Positions 1 through 9,618 are shown, numbered from the stretch's first letter. The stretch: 64,000 bases of DNA from Staphylococcus condimenti (GCF_001618885.1 NZ_CP015114.1:124001-188000), one strand, 5' to 3'. Numbers and translations are program-made. The notes: generated by a model from the sequence alone, not told the origin.

Positions 1-2
1 CT

Positions 3-395
3 GATGAAGTAAAAGGCAATATTTTTTACTTTATCAATACAAATGATGGTTATGATGCGAGCAGAATATTAAACACGCCGCTTCTTAACCAATTTGAAGA
101 AAAAGCCGAAGGTGAGATGCTGGTTGCAATACCGCATCAAGATGTATTAATTATCGCAGATATTCGTAATAAAACAGGATATGATGTGATGGCGCATCTA
201 ACGATGGAATTCTTCACGAACGGTCTTGTTCCAATCACTTCATTATCACTTGCATATGACAAAGGTCATTTCGAACCTATCTTTATATTAGCTAAAAATA
301 ATAAAGCTAAAAAAGATAACAGTCCAAATGTAGTGCAAGAACTCAGTGCTGTAAAAGATAATAAAACCAACAAAAATAATAAAAACGACAAGTAG
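3..395 (+). CDS. ytpQ: YtpQ-like DUF1444 protein (3' end only)
   Basis: The gene starts before the window; the open frame runs in from base 3 and ends at the TAG before position 396. About 130 C-terminal residues are visible. They include the segment [20 protein letters not shown], which I recognise from the DUF1444 (YtpQ) family of Firmicutes, followed by a Lys/Asn-rich tail. No biochemical function is established for the family to my knowledge. It lies 15 bases before ytpR in the same direction, so it is probably co-transcribed with it, as in Bacillus ytpPQR. An ATG at 117 is internal and is not the real start. Confidence 0.8.
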   Translation, partial: DEVKGNIFYFINTNDGYDASRILNTPLLNQFEEKAEGEMLVAIPHQDVLIIADIRNKTGYDVMAHLTMEFFTNGLVPITSLSLAYDKGHFEPIFILAKNNKAKKDNSPNVVQELSAVKDNKTNKNNKNDK

Positions 396-410
396 TAAGG
401 AGATATAACA

Positions 411-1010
411 ATGAATTTATTTTATAATAAAAATGGTGTCGGAGATGTCGCGTTTTTACAACTGGATCCTGCACAAGGAGAGTTTGAATATAAACAATAT
501 GGCGATGTAGTCCGCATTACTCAAGATAACGCTGTGGTAGGTTATAACATTTTTAATGCCTCGAATCATTTATCTTTAGAAGGTAACGGTCATATTAAAC
601 TAACGCCTGAACTAGTTGACCAATTACAAAAAACACTTAACGATGCTGGCATTGAAGATAAATTAGATTCAGATTTATCACCTAAATTTGTAGTTGGATA
701 TGTTGAAACAAAAGAAAAACATCCTAATGCTGATAAACTAAGCATTTTAAAAGTAAATGTTGGTAATGAAGAATTACAAATTGTTTGTGGCGCACCTAAT
801 GTGGAAGCGGGACAAAAAGTTGTTGTAGCTAAAGTAGGTGCTGTAATGCCAAGTGGCATGGTCATCAAAGATGCAGAATTAAGAGGCGTAGCATCAAGCG
901 GTATGGTGTGCTCAATGAAAGAATTAGATTTACCGAATGCACCAAAAGAAAAAGGGATTATGGTCTTATCTGACGACTATCAAGTTGGACAACCATTTTT
1001 TGAAGAATAA
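411..1010 (+). CDS. ytpR: YtpR family tRNA-binding domain protein
   Basis: This 199-residue protein has a C-terminal half, roughly residues 85-195, resembling the EMAP/PheT-type OB-fold tRNA-binding domain; the segments KHPNADKLSILKV and GAPNVEAGQKVVVA are typical of it. The N-terminal part matches the small extra domain found in stand-alone YtpR proteins. It probably binds structured RNA, but its cellular role is not settled. The start has an AAGGAGATATAACA ribosome site. It follows ytpQ and precedes sftA by 25 bases, so the three probably form one transcription unit. Length is normal for the family. Confidence 0.88.
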   Translation: MNLFYNKNGVGDVAFLQLDPAQGEFEYKQYGDVVRITQDNAVVGYNIFNASNHLSLEGNGHIKLTPELVDQLQKTLNDAGIEDKLDSDLSPKFVVGYVETKEKHPNADKLSILKVNVGNEELQIVCGAPNVEAGQKVVVAKVGAVMPSGMVIKDAELRGVASSGMVCSMKELDLPNAPKEKGIMVLSDDYQVGQPFFEE

Positions 1011-1035
1011 TTAAATTTGGGAAGGAAGTGAATTT

Positions 1036-4000
1036 ATGAGCTGGTTCGATAAACTATTTAGTGATGGAGATGACGAAGAAGTATATCAACGTAAATACAG
1101 TCAACGTCGACAAAAATTAGAAGAAAAAGAACGTCATCGTCAATCATTGCTTCCTGAAAATAATGATATTTATAATCGTCCGAAAGGTAATTTTCGATTT
1201 CCTTTGCATGTGAATGATCCTGAAAATGTAGGTAATGAGACAGATACTTCAAATACAGATTTTCAGGCGCCGCATTCAGAAGAGATTTCTCGTGAAGCAA
1301 GTATTCCACAAGATAATAGACGTCACAGAAGAAGACGTAATTTTGAAGACCACAACTATCAAGAACAAAGTGAATTCCGGCCTTCAAGAAGTTCACGCTC
1401 AAGATCCAATCAACAACATCATAATCCTGCAAAAGAATCATCATACACATCTAATAAACGACGCGTTCAAAACTATACGTCTGCCTATGATGCAAAAGAT
1501 GTGTATTATAGAAGCGGTGAATTCAGAGCTGAAGAAGTTCCTTCTGCAATCTTTGGTACCAAAAAACGACATCCTTTAGAAAATGGTGTAATTAAAAGTG
1601 ATGGTACATTTAAAAAAGAAGATGACAATGAAAAGCATGAACGTATACCGACTGATCCATTGAATGGTTCAAGAAGATATGAAAATACAGAGAAAACATC
1701 CGATGATCAAAATAATGTAGCACATGAACCGACTTCAGAACCACAAGAAGAACTTCAACACACAATGAAGGAGACACCTAATTATTCTAAAGCAGATAAT
1801 ACTATCAATATTAACAATATCTATGCTTCTCAAATTGTTGAAGAAATCAGACGTGAAAGAGAACGTAAATTCTTAAAACGTAAAAAGTTCAAAGAAGCTT
1901 TGCAACAAAAGCGTGAGCAAGAAGATACTGATTCAATTCAAAAAGCGATTGATGATATGTATGCTAAACAAGCAAAACAATATGTAGAAGATTCTGTATT
2001 CCACGAAGACGATGCAATTGCTGAAAATAACGAGAGCAATCAAGAAAGTTTTAATGATGATTTAAAACAATCTATAGATAATGAAGAGAAAACGGGCGTT
2101 TCTGAAGAGGAACATGATTTAAATTCAGATTTTGACTATGAAGAAATCAATTTAGATGACGTTCAACAAGTTCAATCTATAGATGATAAAGATGTGGAAA
2201 TTGTTAATGATGAAACTGAAGCAGAAAATGAAAATATTTATGATGAGACTCAAAATAATATTGATTCAGAAGCGACTTCAAAATCAACGGGAACAGCACA
2301 ACCATTAAAAAATGCTGAACATGAAATTACTGATGCTCAGTATACTGAAATGGATGACGATCCGATTGAACATACAGAGAGTCATATTAATAAATCAGAA
2401 ACTAGTGTTCCATTTGCTGAAGATGTTACTGAAGAAATGTCAGAAAGTGACAAAGATCAACAAGTTCAAGCATCAACTTCAACAAATGAACCTGCATTAA
2501 AGCCAGAAAATGATTCTAAAGTTGAGCCGAAAGCTCAATCTAATCTACATGGCATAGAAGATAATAATGATCAAACTCACTTAGAAAAAGAGTTTAAATC
2601 ATTAGAACCAGAGTTGAAACCGTCTTATCAAAAAGATGCATCATTAGATAAAACAGAAGATGTTGATAGAACAGAACATGCAAATGAACAAAACAAAGAA
2701 GGCGGCTCATTAGAACCTAAACTGGTTCCAGAGCAGTCATTCAATACACCATCAGAAACATCAAGTACTAAAAATCATAATGATGCTTTGAATGATGAAT
2801 CAAAAAGAGCTGCTTCTGAAGATGAAACGATTTCTGCAGAAGAAACAACATCTGATAAAAATGATTCTGTTGATAAGCAAGAAGATGATAAGAGTGATTT
2901 AGCAGAAGGTCATCAATCTGACAACATATCTGAGATAAAGCGACCTCTTCGTAAAGGGGCAAAACCGTTTAATGTTATGATGACACCTTCAGATAAACGA
3001 AGAATGCAAAAAGCAAATCAACATAAATCTACATCATCATTAAGACCTGATATTAAAAATGAATCATCAACTATGAAGACAGCAACTCAAGAAAACAAAC
3101 CAGAAATTGAAAATGGTCAAGATGAAAAACAAAATAATAGTTTTGAAAAAAGCGAGCATCAGGAAAATAATACGAAACAAAAAGAAGCGGGTCATATAAC
3201 AGAAAGTATGAACCAACTGCATGTTGAACAAAAACCTATAGAAGAACAATCTCAAATAAATCATGCAGAACAAAATCAAGATGCTGCATCAGAAGAGGAT
3301 ATAAAAATATCTAAAGCAACAGCGCATGAAGGCATTAGGAAAGGGCCTAATTTAAAACTGCCGAGTGTAGAATTGCTCGATGATCCAGAGATTCATGAAA
3401 TTGATGAAGAATGGATTGAAGAGAAAAAACAAGAACTTAATGATGCTTTTTATTACTTTAATGTACCTGCAGAAGTTAAAAATGTAACTGAAGGTCCTAG
3501 TGTCACTCGTTTTGAATTATCTGTAGAAAAAGGCGTTAAGGTATCTCGTATTACTGCATTACAAGACGATTTAAAAATGGCATTAGCAGCTAAAGATATC
3601 AGAATCGAAGCACCGATACCTGGCACAAGTTTAGTAGGTATAGAAGTACCGAATGTTTCTCCTACTAAGGTTAACTTACGATCGATTATTGAAAGTCCGA
3701 AATTCAAAAATGCCGAATCTAAGTTAACAGTAGCCATGGGTAATAGAATCAATAATGAACCATTATTGATGGATATTGCAAAAACACCACACGCACTTAT
3801 AGCTGGTGCAACTGGTTCAGGTAAGTCCGTTGCTATTAATAGTATGCTGCTTTCTTTGCTGTATAAAAATCATCCTGAAGAGCTTAAACTACTTCTGATT
3901 GATCCTAAAATGGTAGAACTAGCACCGTATAACGGATTACCTCATTTAGTATCACCGGTTATTACGGATGTAAAAGCGGCCACACAAAGTTTAAAATGGG

Positions 4001-4737
4001 CTGTAGATGAAATGGAAAAACGTTATAAGTTGTTTGCACAATATCATGTGCGAAATATTACGGCGTTTAATAAAAAAGCATCTTACGAGCAGCGTTTACC
4101 AAAAATCGTTATTGTTATTGATGAACTAGCAGATTTAATGATGATGGCACCTCAAGAAGTAGAACAATCAATTGCGCGAATTGCGCAAAAAGCACGTGCT
4201 TGCGGTATCCATATGCTGGTTGCTACACAAAGACCATCTGTAAATGTTATCACTGGATTAATTAAAGCAAATATTCCAACACGTATAGCATTTATGGTAT
4301 CATCTAGTGTGGATTCAAGAACGATTCTAGACAGTGGCGGTGCTGAACGATTATTAGGATATGGCGATATGCTTTATCTTGGTAATGGTATGAATAAACC
4401 GATTAGAGTTCAAGGCAGTTTTGTTTCGGATGAAGAAATTGATGCTGTTGTTGACTTTATTAAAGAACAGCGTCAACCTGAATATTTGTTTGAAGAAAAA
4501 GAATTATTAAAACAAACGAAAGCCCAATCTAAAGACGATTTATTTGATGAAGTTTGCAGATTTATGGTTGCAGAAGGTCACATTTCTACATCATTAATCC
4601 AACGACACTTCCAAATCGGTTATAACAGGGCAGCAAGAATTGTTGACCAATTAGAAGAATTGGGATATATTTCAGGCTCCAATGGTTCTAAACCAAGAGA
4701 AGTTTATTTAACTTCAGCTGAAATAAATGAGGAATAA
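1036..4737 (+). CDS. sftA: DNA translocase SftA (FtsK/SpoIIIE family)
   Basis: This 1233-residue protein belongs to the FtsK/SpoIIIE ATPases that pump DNA away from the closing septum. The C-terminal motor carries Walker A GATGSGKS at residues 924-931, Walker B VIVIDELADLMM, and a winged-helix gamma domain at the end (around DDLFDEVCRFMVAEGHISTS) that would read KOPS/SRS-like DNA sequences. I see no N-terminal membrane segments, which points to the soluble SftA type and not SpoIIIE. Between about residues 30 and 810 lies a very long, low-complexity linker rich in Glu, Asp, Asn, Gln and Ser, with an Arg-rich N-terminal stretch (about 85-150). Staphylococcal homologues are also about 1250 residues; the Bacillus protein is shorter. 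The GGAAGGAAG ribosome site supports the ATG. Confidence 0.93.
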   Translation: MSWFDKLFSDGDDEEVYQRKYSQRRQKLEEKERHRQSLLPENNDIYNRPKGNFRFPLHVNDPENVGNETDTSNTDFQAPHSEEISREASIPQDNRRHRRRRNFEDHNYQEQSEFRPSRSSRSRSNQQHHNPAKESSYTSNKRRVQNYTSAYDAKDVYYRSGEFRAEEVPSAIFGTKKRHPLENGVIKSDGTFKKEDDNEKHERIPTDPLNGSRRYENTEKTSDDQNNVAHEPTSEPQEELQHTMKETPNYSKADNTININNIYASQIVEEIRRERERKFLKRKKFKEALQQKREQEDTDSIQKAIDDMYAKQAKQYVEDSVFHEDDAIAENNESNQESFNDDLKQSIDNEEKTGVSEEEHDLNSDFDYEEINLDDVQQVQSIDDKDVEIVNDETEAENENIYDETQNNIDSEATSKSTGTAQPLKNAEHEITDAQYTEMDDDPIEHTESHINKSETSVPFAEDVTEEMSESDKDQQVQASTSTNEPALKPENDSKVEPKAQSNLHGIEDNNDQTHLEKEFKSLEPELKPSYQKDASLDKTEDVDRTEHANEQNKEGGSLEPKLVPEQSFNTPSETSSTKNHNDALNDESKRAASEDETISAEETTSDKNDSVDKQEDDKSDLAEGHQSDNISEIKRPLRKGAKPFNVMMTPSDKRRMQKANQHKSTSSLRPDIKNESSTMKTATQENKPEIENGQDEKQNNSFEKSEHQENNTKQKEAGHITESMNQLHVEQKPIEEQSQINHAEQNQDAASEEDIKISKATAHEGIRKGPNLKLPSVELLDDPEIHEIDEEWIEEKKQELNDAFYYFNVPAEVKNVTEGPSVTRFELSVEKGVKVSRITALQDDLKMALAAKDIRIEAPIPGTSLVGIEVPNVSPTKVNLRSIIESPKFKNAESKLTVAMGNRINNEPLLMDIAKTPHALIAGATGSGKSVAINSMLLSLLYKNHPEELKLLLIDPKMVELAPYNGLPHLVSPVITDVKAATQSLKWAVDEMEKRYKLFAQYHVRNITAFNKKASYEQRLPKIVIVIDELADLMMMAPQEVEQSIARIAQKARACGIHMLVATQRPSVNVITGLIKANIPTRIAFMVSSSVDSRTILDSGGAERLLGYGDMLYLGNGMNKPIRVQGSFVSDEEIDAVVDFIKEQRQPEYLFEEKELLKQTKAQSKDDLFDEVCRFMVAEGHISTSLIQRHFQIGYNRAARIVDQLEELGYISGSNGSKPREVYLTSAEINEE

Positions 4738-4755
4738 GAAAGAAGGAGTGTTAAT

Positions 4756-6069
4756 ATGACACACTATCATTTTGTCGGAATTAAAGGATCTGGTATGAGT
4801 TCTTTAGCCCAAATAATGCATGATTTGGGTCATGAAGTCCAAGGTTCCGACATAGACCAATATGTGTTTACAGAAAAAGCATTAAGAAATAAAGGGATCA
4901 AAATATTACCTTTCAATCCTGAAAATATTAAAGAAGGCATGACAATCATTCAAGGAAATGCCTTTTCAGATACACACGAAGAAATTGTACGTGCACATGA
5001 GTTAGATTTGGAAGTTATTGACTATCCAACATTCTTAGGACATGTCATAGAACAGTATATTTCAATTGCAGTAACTGGTGCTCATGGTAAAACATCTACA
5101 ACTGGTCTGTTATCTCATGTAATGAACGGAGATAAAAGAACTTCTTTCTTAATTGGTGATGGTACCGGCTTAGGTATTCCGCAAAGTGAATTCTTTGCTT
5201 TTGAAGCATGCGAATATCGACGTCATTTTTTAAGCTATCGTCCTGATTATGCAATAATGACAAATATCGACTTCGATCATCCTGATTATTTTAAAGATGT
5301 TGATGATGTTACTAATGCTTTCCAAGAAATGGCATATAACGTAAAAAAAGGCATTATTGCATGGGGAAAAGATGAACACTTACAAAAAATCAAAGCAGAC
5401 GTTCCAATTTATTATTATGGATTAGAAAAAGATGAAGATATTTATGCTGATAACATTCAAATTACTGAGCATGGTACACAGTTTGATGTTTATATCGATG
5501 GTAAATATTTTGATCGATTTTTATCTCCTCAATATGGTGATCATAATATTTTAAATACACTTGCAGTTATCATGGTATGTTATCTTGAGGGTCTTGATAT
5601 AGAAAACATCAAAGAGGCATTAGAAACATTTGGAGGGGTAAAAAGACGTTTCAATGAAACAAAGTTACATAATCAAGTATTAGTTGACGATTATGCCCAC
5701 CATCCACGTGAAATTAATGCTACAATTGAGACAGCAAGGAAAAAATATCCGAACAAAGATGTAATTGCTGTTTTCCAACCGCATACTTTTTCAAGAACCA
5801 AAGCTTTCTTGAAAGAGTTTGCTGAGAGCTTGAGTAAAGCAGATCGAGTTTTCTTGTGCGATATCTTCGGATCTATCAGAGAACATGATGGTAGTTTAAC
5901 TATTCAAGATTTAATTGATCGTATTCCAGGTGCTCAGCTAATCGGTGAAAACAATGTAAACATTTTAAATGAATTTGATAATGCGGTTATTTTATTTATG
6001 GGAGCAGGAGATATTCAAAAAATCGAGCGTGCCTATATGGAAAATAACGGCGTAACAAATGAATTTTAA
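4756..6069 (+). CDS. murC: UDP-N-acetylmuramate--L-alanine ligase
   Basis: MurC adds L-alanine to UDP-MurNAc using ATP, the first step of the peptidoglycan stem peptide in the cytoplasm. The 437-residue length is normal. The N-terminal nucleotide-sugar loop is GIKGSGMSS (residues 8-16), the ATP-binding P-loop is [10 protein letters not shown] near residue 108, and [10 protein letters not shown] near residue 309 starts the C-terminal domain. It begins 18 bases after sftA with an AGAAGGAGTG ribosome site, so it is probably in the same operon. Its position next to sftA links cell division and wall synthesis genes and is conserved in staphylococci. Confidence 0.96.
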   Translation: MTHYHFVGIKGSGMSSLAQIMHDLGHEVQGSDIDQYVFTEKALRNKGIKILPFNPENIKEGMTIIQGNAFSDTHEEIVRAHELDLEVIDYPTFLGHVIEQYISIAVTGAHGKTSTTGLLSHVMNGDKRTSFLIGDGTGLGIPQSEFFAFEACEYRRHFLSYRPDYAIMTNIDFDHPDYFKDVDDVTNAFQEMAYNVKKGIIAWGKDEHLQKIKADVPIYYYGLEKDEDIYADNIQITEHGTQFDVYIDGKYFDRFLSPQYGDHNILNTLAVIMVCYLEGLDIENIKEALETFGGVKRRFNETKLHNQVLVDDYAHHPREINATIETARKKYPNKDVIAVFQPHTFSRTKAFLKEFAESLSKADRVFLCDIFGSIREHDGSLTIQDLIDRIPGAQLIGENNVNILNEFDNAVILFMGAGDIQKIERAYMENNGVTNEF

Positions 6070-6139
6070 TATGTTTATACTATTTTTGCTTTGGGTATTT
6101 TAAAAAAATAAGACATAAGCTATTTAGGAGGCGTTTTTA

Positions 6140-6580
6140 ATGGACTGGATTTTACCTGTAGCAGGTCTAATTGCAGCAGTAGCATTTTTAATTTTAGTAA
6201 TCGGAATTGTGCTAGTCTTAGTATCTGTTAAGAAAAATTTAGACTATGTTGCTAAAACTCTTGACGGAATCGAAGGTCAAGTACAAGGGATTACTCGTGA
6301 ATCAACAGACTTACTTCACAAAGCAAACCGCTTAACTGAAGATATTCAAGATAAAGTGGACCGCTTAAATTCTGTAGTTGATGGAGTAAAAGGAATCGGT
6401 GATTCTATCCAAGATTTAGATGGATCAGTGGACCGAGTAACAAACTCAATTGCACATAATATTTCTCAAAATGAAGACAAAATTTCACAAGTCATCCAAT
6501 GGTCTAATGTTGCGATGGAAATTGCTGATAAATGGCAATATAGAAAGCAACAAAGAGAAAGTGCAAACTACAGAGGCTAA
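6140..6580 (+). CDS. DUF948 single-span membrane protein
   Basis: This 146-residue protein has one N-terminal membrane helix (residues 3-28, WILPVAGLIAAVAFLILVIG) and then a hydrophilic, helical region with heptad-like spacing of hydrophobic residues (about 35-115), as in DUF948 proteins such as Bacillus YtxG. The function is unknown; YtxG and YtxH lie together in Bacillus in a general-stress context, and here a YtxH-like gene is also next downstream. The start has an AGGAGGCG ribosome site. Confidence 0.82.
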   Translation: MDWILPVAGLIAAVAFLILVIGIVLVLVSVKKNLDYVAKTLDGIEGQVQGITRESTDLLHKANRLTEDIQDKVDRLNSVVDGVKGIGDSIQDLDGSVDRVTNSIAHNISQNEDKISQVIQWSNVAMEIADKWQYRKQQRESANYRG

Positions 6581-6581
6581 A

Positions 6582-6590
6582 TGGTATAAT
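6582..6590 (+). promoter_or_regulatory. Extended -10 promoter before ytxH-like gene
   Basis: TGGTATAAT is an extended -10 element lying directly after the stop codon of the DUF948 gene. The -35 region (TGCAAA at 6562-6567, 17 bases upstream) is weak, as expected for an extended -10 promoter. Predicted start of transcription is about 6596. Confidence 0.6.
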
Positions 6591-6592
6591 GT

Positions 6593-6606
6593 AGTTCAAT
6601 TGAACT
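6593..6606. promoter_or_regulatory. Perfect 14-bp palindrome at predicted start site
   Basis: AGTTCAATTGAACT is a perfect palindrome placed 3 bases after the -10 element, where a repressor operator would sit. The binding protein, if any, is unknown. Confidence 0.4.
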
Positions 6607-6657
6607 GTATACCTCATCTGTAGGCTCAAACATAATCAATTATAGTACTTACAAATT

Positions 6658-6700
6658 GCACTTAAATGAGGTTGAATCAACTTTGTTTAAGTGCTTTTAT
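6658..6700 (+). terminator. Intrinsic terminator inside the ytxH leader
   Basis: The arms GCACTTAAA (6658-6666) and TTTAAGTGC (6686-6694) pair perfectly, with an inner GTTGA/TCAAC stem, and are followed by TTTTATTTAT. The hairpin sits between the 6585 promoter and the ribosome site of the next gene, so it either ends a small RNA of about 100 bases or attenuates the gene. Confidence 0.65.
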
Positions 6701-6716
6701 TTATAGGAGGCAAAAA

Positions 6717-8099
6717 ATGAGAAAGAAAAATGATGAAGCTAAATTAGAAATCTATGAAGTTGAAGCCATGGCTGACACAGTACGTAAAGATTTCGTATCT
6801 GGATTTATAGCAGGTGCTTTTATCGGATCGGCAGTTGGATTCATTTTAAATCAAGTCAAAAAACGTAAACAACAAGAACAACAAGTAGAAGAAAAATATG
6901 AACAAGACAAACCAACTATGAAAGAAAAAGTAAGTGCACAAACAGATGCCTTAAAAGCGAATGCACAAGACCAACTTCAAGGCATGAAAGATGTTGCGCA
7001 ACAAATTAGAAATGAAGTTGCACAAAAGGTCAAAAATGACGATCAAGAATATGATGTTGAAACATTACGCGCTGAAAAGCAAGCAATCAGAAATGAAGCA
7101 GCTGCTCATGATTTAGCCGACGTTTCTCCACAAGCTCAAGAAGAAGTATCTGGTGATGACAGCACACCATCTACTTCAAAAGCTGAGGCAGCTACACTTG
7201 AATTCACAGCTGCAGGAAATGCTAAGGCAGCAAAAGAAAAAGCAAAATTGATTGAAAATGATAACACTGTAGCCGCAAATGTAAATGAACTTTTCAAAGC
7301 AGCACCAGTAAAAGCAAGCGGACTTGCTACAGTTCCTGTATTAGTGTCAGTTACTAAAACAGTAGTTGATTCAGACAAAAATTCAGATACTAAAACAGCA
7401 AAACCAACTAAATCTAAGTCATCATCAAAACCATCACCTAAACCAGCAGAGAAACGTACAAAACAAACACATGAAAAAGCTTCAATGGATAAAGGTGTAA
7501 TCACGCATGACAAAGCTACTGAAAACCATGCAAATGAAAGTAAAAGCGTTGCTGGACATACAGTTGTAAGTGCAAAAAAAGATGATGAATCTGCAGTTAA
7601 AGTTGCCGCTAAAGAAGAAGGTAAATCTGAAGAAAACATTAATGCAACAAAAGTAGAAGGCGCTTCAAGTAAAGCTGCAAACAAAAAAGAAACTTCTCAA
7701 AAATCAACAACAAAAAATGATGAACCGACAGCAAAAGTAGAATCTAAAACAGTAAACAATACTACTACAACGAAAACACAAACTTCAAAAACAACTGATA
7801 CACCTAAAAAGACAGCAGCAACAACTACTAAACAAGCTAAAGCGTCTTCATCAAAAGATGTAACAAAAACAACGACTAAAACAACTCGAAAACCTGCTGC
7901 AAAAGGTAGTAAAACAACAACACAAAAAACAACAACAAAAACAAAATCACAAAGTCAAAATAATTCACCGAAATCTACATCTAAGAACAAAACTGACGAA
8001 TCTGCTAATAAAGCAAAATCTACAACTAAACAAACATCAAATCAACCAAAAGGTGAAGCAACTAAGAAAAAAATTGAAAAGAAAACATTCAATGATTAA
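6717..8099 (+). CDS. YtxH-like membrane-anchored protein with Lys/Thr/Ser tail
   Basis: I chose the ATG at 6717 because TAGGAGGC lies 7 bases before it; an earlier in-frame ATG at 6666 lies inside the terminator hairpin. The product is 460 residues. Residues about 24-42 (FVSGFIAGAFIGSAVGFIL) form one glycine-rich membrane helix followed by a basic cluster, like YtxH/gas-vesicle-type stress proteins. A region to about residue 120 looks amphipathic helical. The last 250 residues are low complexity, almost entirely Lys, Thr, Ser, Ala and Asn, and probably disordered. There is no LPXTG motif or signal peptide cleavage site. Function unknown; neighbours suggest an envelope or stress role. Confidence 0.75.
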   Translation: MRKKNDEAKLEIYEVEAMADTVRKDFVSGFIAGAFIGSAVGFILNQVKKRKQQEQQVEEKYEQDKPTMKEKVSAQTDALKANAQDQLQGMKDVAQQIRNEVAQKVKNDDQEYDVETLRAEKQAIRNEAAAHDLADVSPQAQEEVSGDDSTPSTSKAEAATLEFTAAGNAKAAKEKAKLIENDNTVAANVNELFKAAPVKASGLATVPVLVSVTKTVVDSDKNSDTKTAKPTKSKSSSKPSPKPAEKRTKQTHEKASMDKGVITHDKATENHANESKSVAGHTVVSAKKDDESAVKVAAKEEGKSEENINATKVEGASSKAANKKETSQKSTTKNDEPTAKVESKTVNNTTTTKTQTSKTTDTPKKTAATTTKQAKASSSKDVTKTTTKTTRKPAAKGSKTTTQKTTTKTKSQSQNNSPKSTSKNKTDESANKAKSTTKQTSNQPKGEATKKKIEKKTFND

Positions 8100-8112
8100 G
8101 AGAGATGATTAT

Positions 8113-8148
8113 AAATCAGCCTTGCAAAGGTAAGGCTGATTTATTTTT
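8113..8148 (+). terminator. Terminator after ytxH-like gene
   Basis: AAATCAGCCTT (8113-8123) pairs with AAGGCTGATTT (8132-8142), followed by ATTTTTATT. Confidence 0.8.
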
Positions 8149-8252
8149 ATTAAATTTTGGTAGATATTAAGTAAAAAGCGTAGTATCATGGCCTTATTAA
8201 ATGTGTGAAAATTGTAAATTATTTAAAATATGAGATTATTAAGCCGCAAAGG

Positions 8253-8281
8253 TTGAAATTTAATAAACTTACTGCTACAAT
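8253..8281 (+). promoter_or_regulatory. Promoter of aroA
   Basis: TTGAAA (8253-8258), a 17-base spacer and TACAAT (8276-8281) make a good housekeeping promoter, about 70 bases before the coding start. The rest of the 261-base gap is AT-rich with nothing else I can name. Confidence 0.6.
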
Positions 8282-8360
8282 ACTTGTTAAATTCAATTTT
8301 TTACCGCTTTAAAGTGTAATAAGTTGGATGCCAAAATAATTACATAGAGGTGACCAGGTA

Positions 8361-9449
8361 ATGAATAAGTTGGAACAGTACAGAAATGAAATCGAAGACA
8401 TTAATGAACAAATTTTGGATCTTCTTGTAAAACGTGGGGAACTTGCACAAAAAATCGGAGAAGAAAAACGTAAGCAGGGGACTAAGGTATATGACCCTGA
8501 ACGTGAAAAAGTAATGTTGAATGCATTAATTGAGAAAAATAATGGTCCATTTAACGACAATGTAATTAAACAATTATTCAAAGAAATTTTTAAAGCATCC
8601 ACAGATTTACAAAAAGCAGATCACGAAAAGCATCTTATTGTATCAAGAAAATTAAAACCTGAAGATACAATTGTAAAATTCGATAATGGCGGCGTAATTG
8701 GTGATGGTAACAAATCATTCGTCTTTGGACCTTGTTCAGTAGAATCACAAGAACAAGTAGATAAAGTAGCTGCAGATTTACAAAGTAAAGGTTTAAAATT
8801 TATCCGTGGCGGTGCTTTCAAACCACGTACTTCACCATATGATTTCCAAGGATTAGGTTTAGAAGGTCTGAAAATCTTAAAAAATGTGAAAGATAAATAT
8901 GGTTTAAATGTTGTAAGTGAAATTGTTACTCCTGCTGATTTAGAGTTAGCTGATGATTACTTAGATGTATTCCAAATTGGAGCACGTAACATGCAAAACT
9001 TTGAATTGTTAAAAGAAGCAGGACGTACAAATAAACCTGTATTATTAAAAAGAGGTATGTCAGCTACAATTGAAGAATTCATCTTTGCTGCAGAATACAT
9101 TGCTTCTCAAGGTAATAGCAACATTATTTTATGTGAACGCGGTATCAGAACATACGAAAAAGCAACACGTAATACTTTAGATATTTCTGCAGTACCTATT
9201 TTAAAACAAGGTACACATTTACCAGTAATGGTCGATGTAACACATAGTACTGGCAGAAAAGATATTATGTTGCCAACTGCAAAAGCAGCATTAGCTGTTG
9301 GAGCTGACGGGGTAATGGCAGAGGTTCATCCTGATCCAGCAGTAGCGCTTAGTGATAGTGGCCAACAAATGGATTTAGAACAGTTTGATAAATTCTACAA
9401 TGAATTAAAACCATTAGCAGATATGTATGATAATAATCAATTACGCTAA
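8361..9449 (+). CDS. aroA: Bifunctional chorismate mutase / DAHP synthase
   Basis: This 362-residue fusion carries an AroQ-type chorismate mutase (residues 1-90, [20 protein letters not shown]) and a KDPG-like DAHP synthase barrel (about 100-355; [35 protein letters not shown]). The synthase condenses phosphoenolpyruvate and erythrose 4-phosphate to start the shikimate pathway, and the mutase domain acts as the allosteric sensor for chorismate or prephenate in the Bacillus-type enzyme. The ribosome site is AGAGGTGA. It lies upstream of ccpA, the arrangement found in Bacillus and Staphylococcus, but the gap between them holds its own promoters and hairpins. In Bacillus the gene is called aroA; the name is used for a different enzyme in E. 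coli. Confidence 0.95.
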   Translation: MNKLEQYRNEIEDINEQILDLLVKRGELAQKIGEEKRKQGTKVYDPEREKVMLNALIEKNNGPFNDNVIKQLFKEIFKASTDLQKADHEKHLIVSRKLKPEDTIVKFDNGGVIGDGNKSFVFGPCSVESQEQVDKVAADLQSKGLKFIRGGAFKPRTSPYDFQGLGLEGLKILKNVKDKYGLNVVSEIVTPADLELADDYLDVFQIGARNMQNFELLKEAGRTNKPVLLKRGMSATIEEFIFAAEYIASQGNSNIILCERGIRTYEKATRNTLDISAVPILKQGTHLPVMVDVTHSTGRKDIMLPTAKAALAVGADGVMAEVHPDPAVALSDSGQQMDLEQFDKFYNELKPLADMYDNNQLR

Positions 9450-9450
9450 A

Positions 9451-9473
9451 AATCAACTTAATTTTAGTTGATT
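9451..9473 (+). repeat. Hairpin directly after aroA
   Basis: AATCAACT (9451-9458) pairs with AGTTGATT (9466-9473). It begins two bases after the stop codon. There is no clear T run after it, so it may stabilise the 3' end instead of terminating. Confidence 0.5.
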
Positions 9474-9483
9474 AGTTTGATAT

Positions 9484-9532
9484 AGCTTCTTTCAATATCG
9501 CTGCTTATACAGCAGGTTATTTGGAAGAAGCT
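9484..9532. ncRNA. Long structured hairpin between aroA and ccpA
   Basis: AGCTTCTT (9484-9491) pairs with AAGAAGCT (9525-9532), and inside it CTGC (9501-9504) pairs with GCAG (9512-9515), with partial pairing between. This gives a nearly continuous 49-base hairpin. The downstream TTATTATTG is a poor T tract. It could be a terminator of aroA, a processed 3' end or a small structured RNA. Confidence 0.4.
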
Positions 9533-9618
9533 TATTATTGTGGCAAAATTTAGTATTAGTGAGTCTGATTAAAACAGAGAAATAATATAATGAAATTCTT
9601 CTTTTAAGTTTCATTTCT

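Noticed and set aside
590-868. Reading frame opposite ytpR
   Set aside because: It lies wholly opposite a conserved gene, has no ribosome site and shows no recognisable domain.
1058-1450. Reading frames opposite or out of frame within sftA (also 1235-1579, 2312-2500, 2768-3279)
   Set aside because: The low-complexity linker keeps other frames open by chance; compositions are biased and no ribosome sites are present.
7136-7684. 182-codon frame opposite the YtxH-like gene
   Set aside because: Its Ser/Ala/Phe-rich sequence is just the complement of the Lys/Thr/Ala-rich tail.
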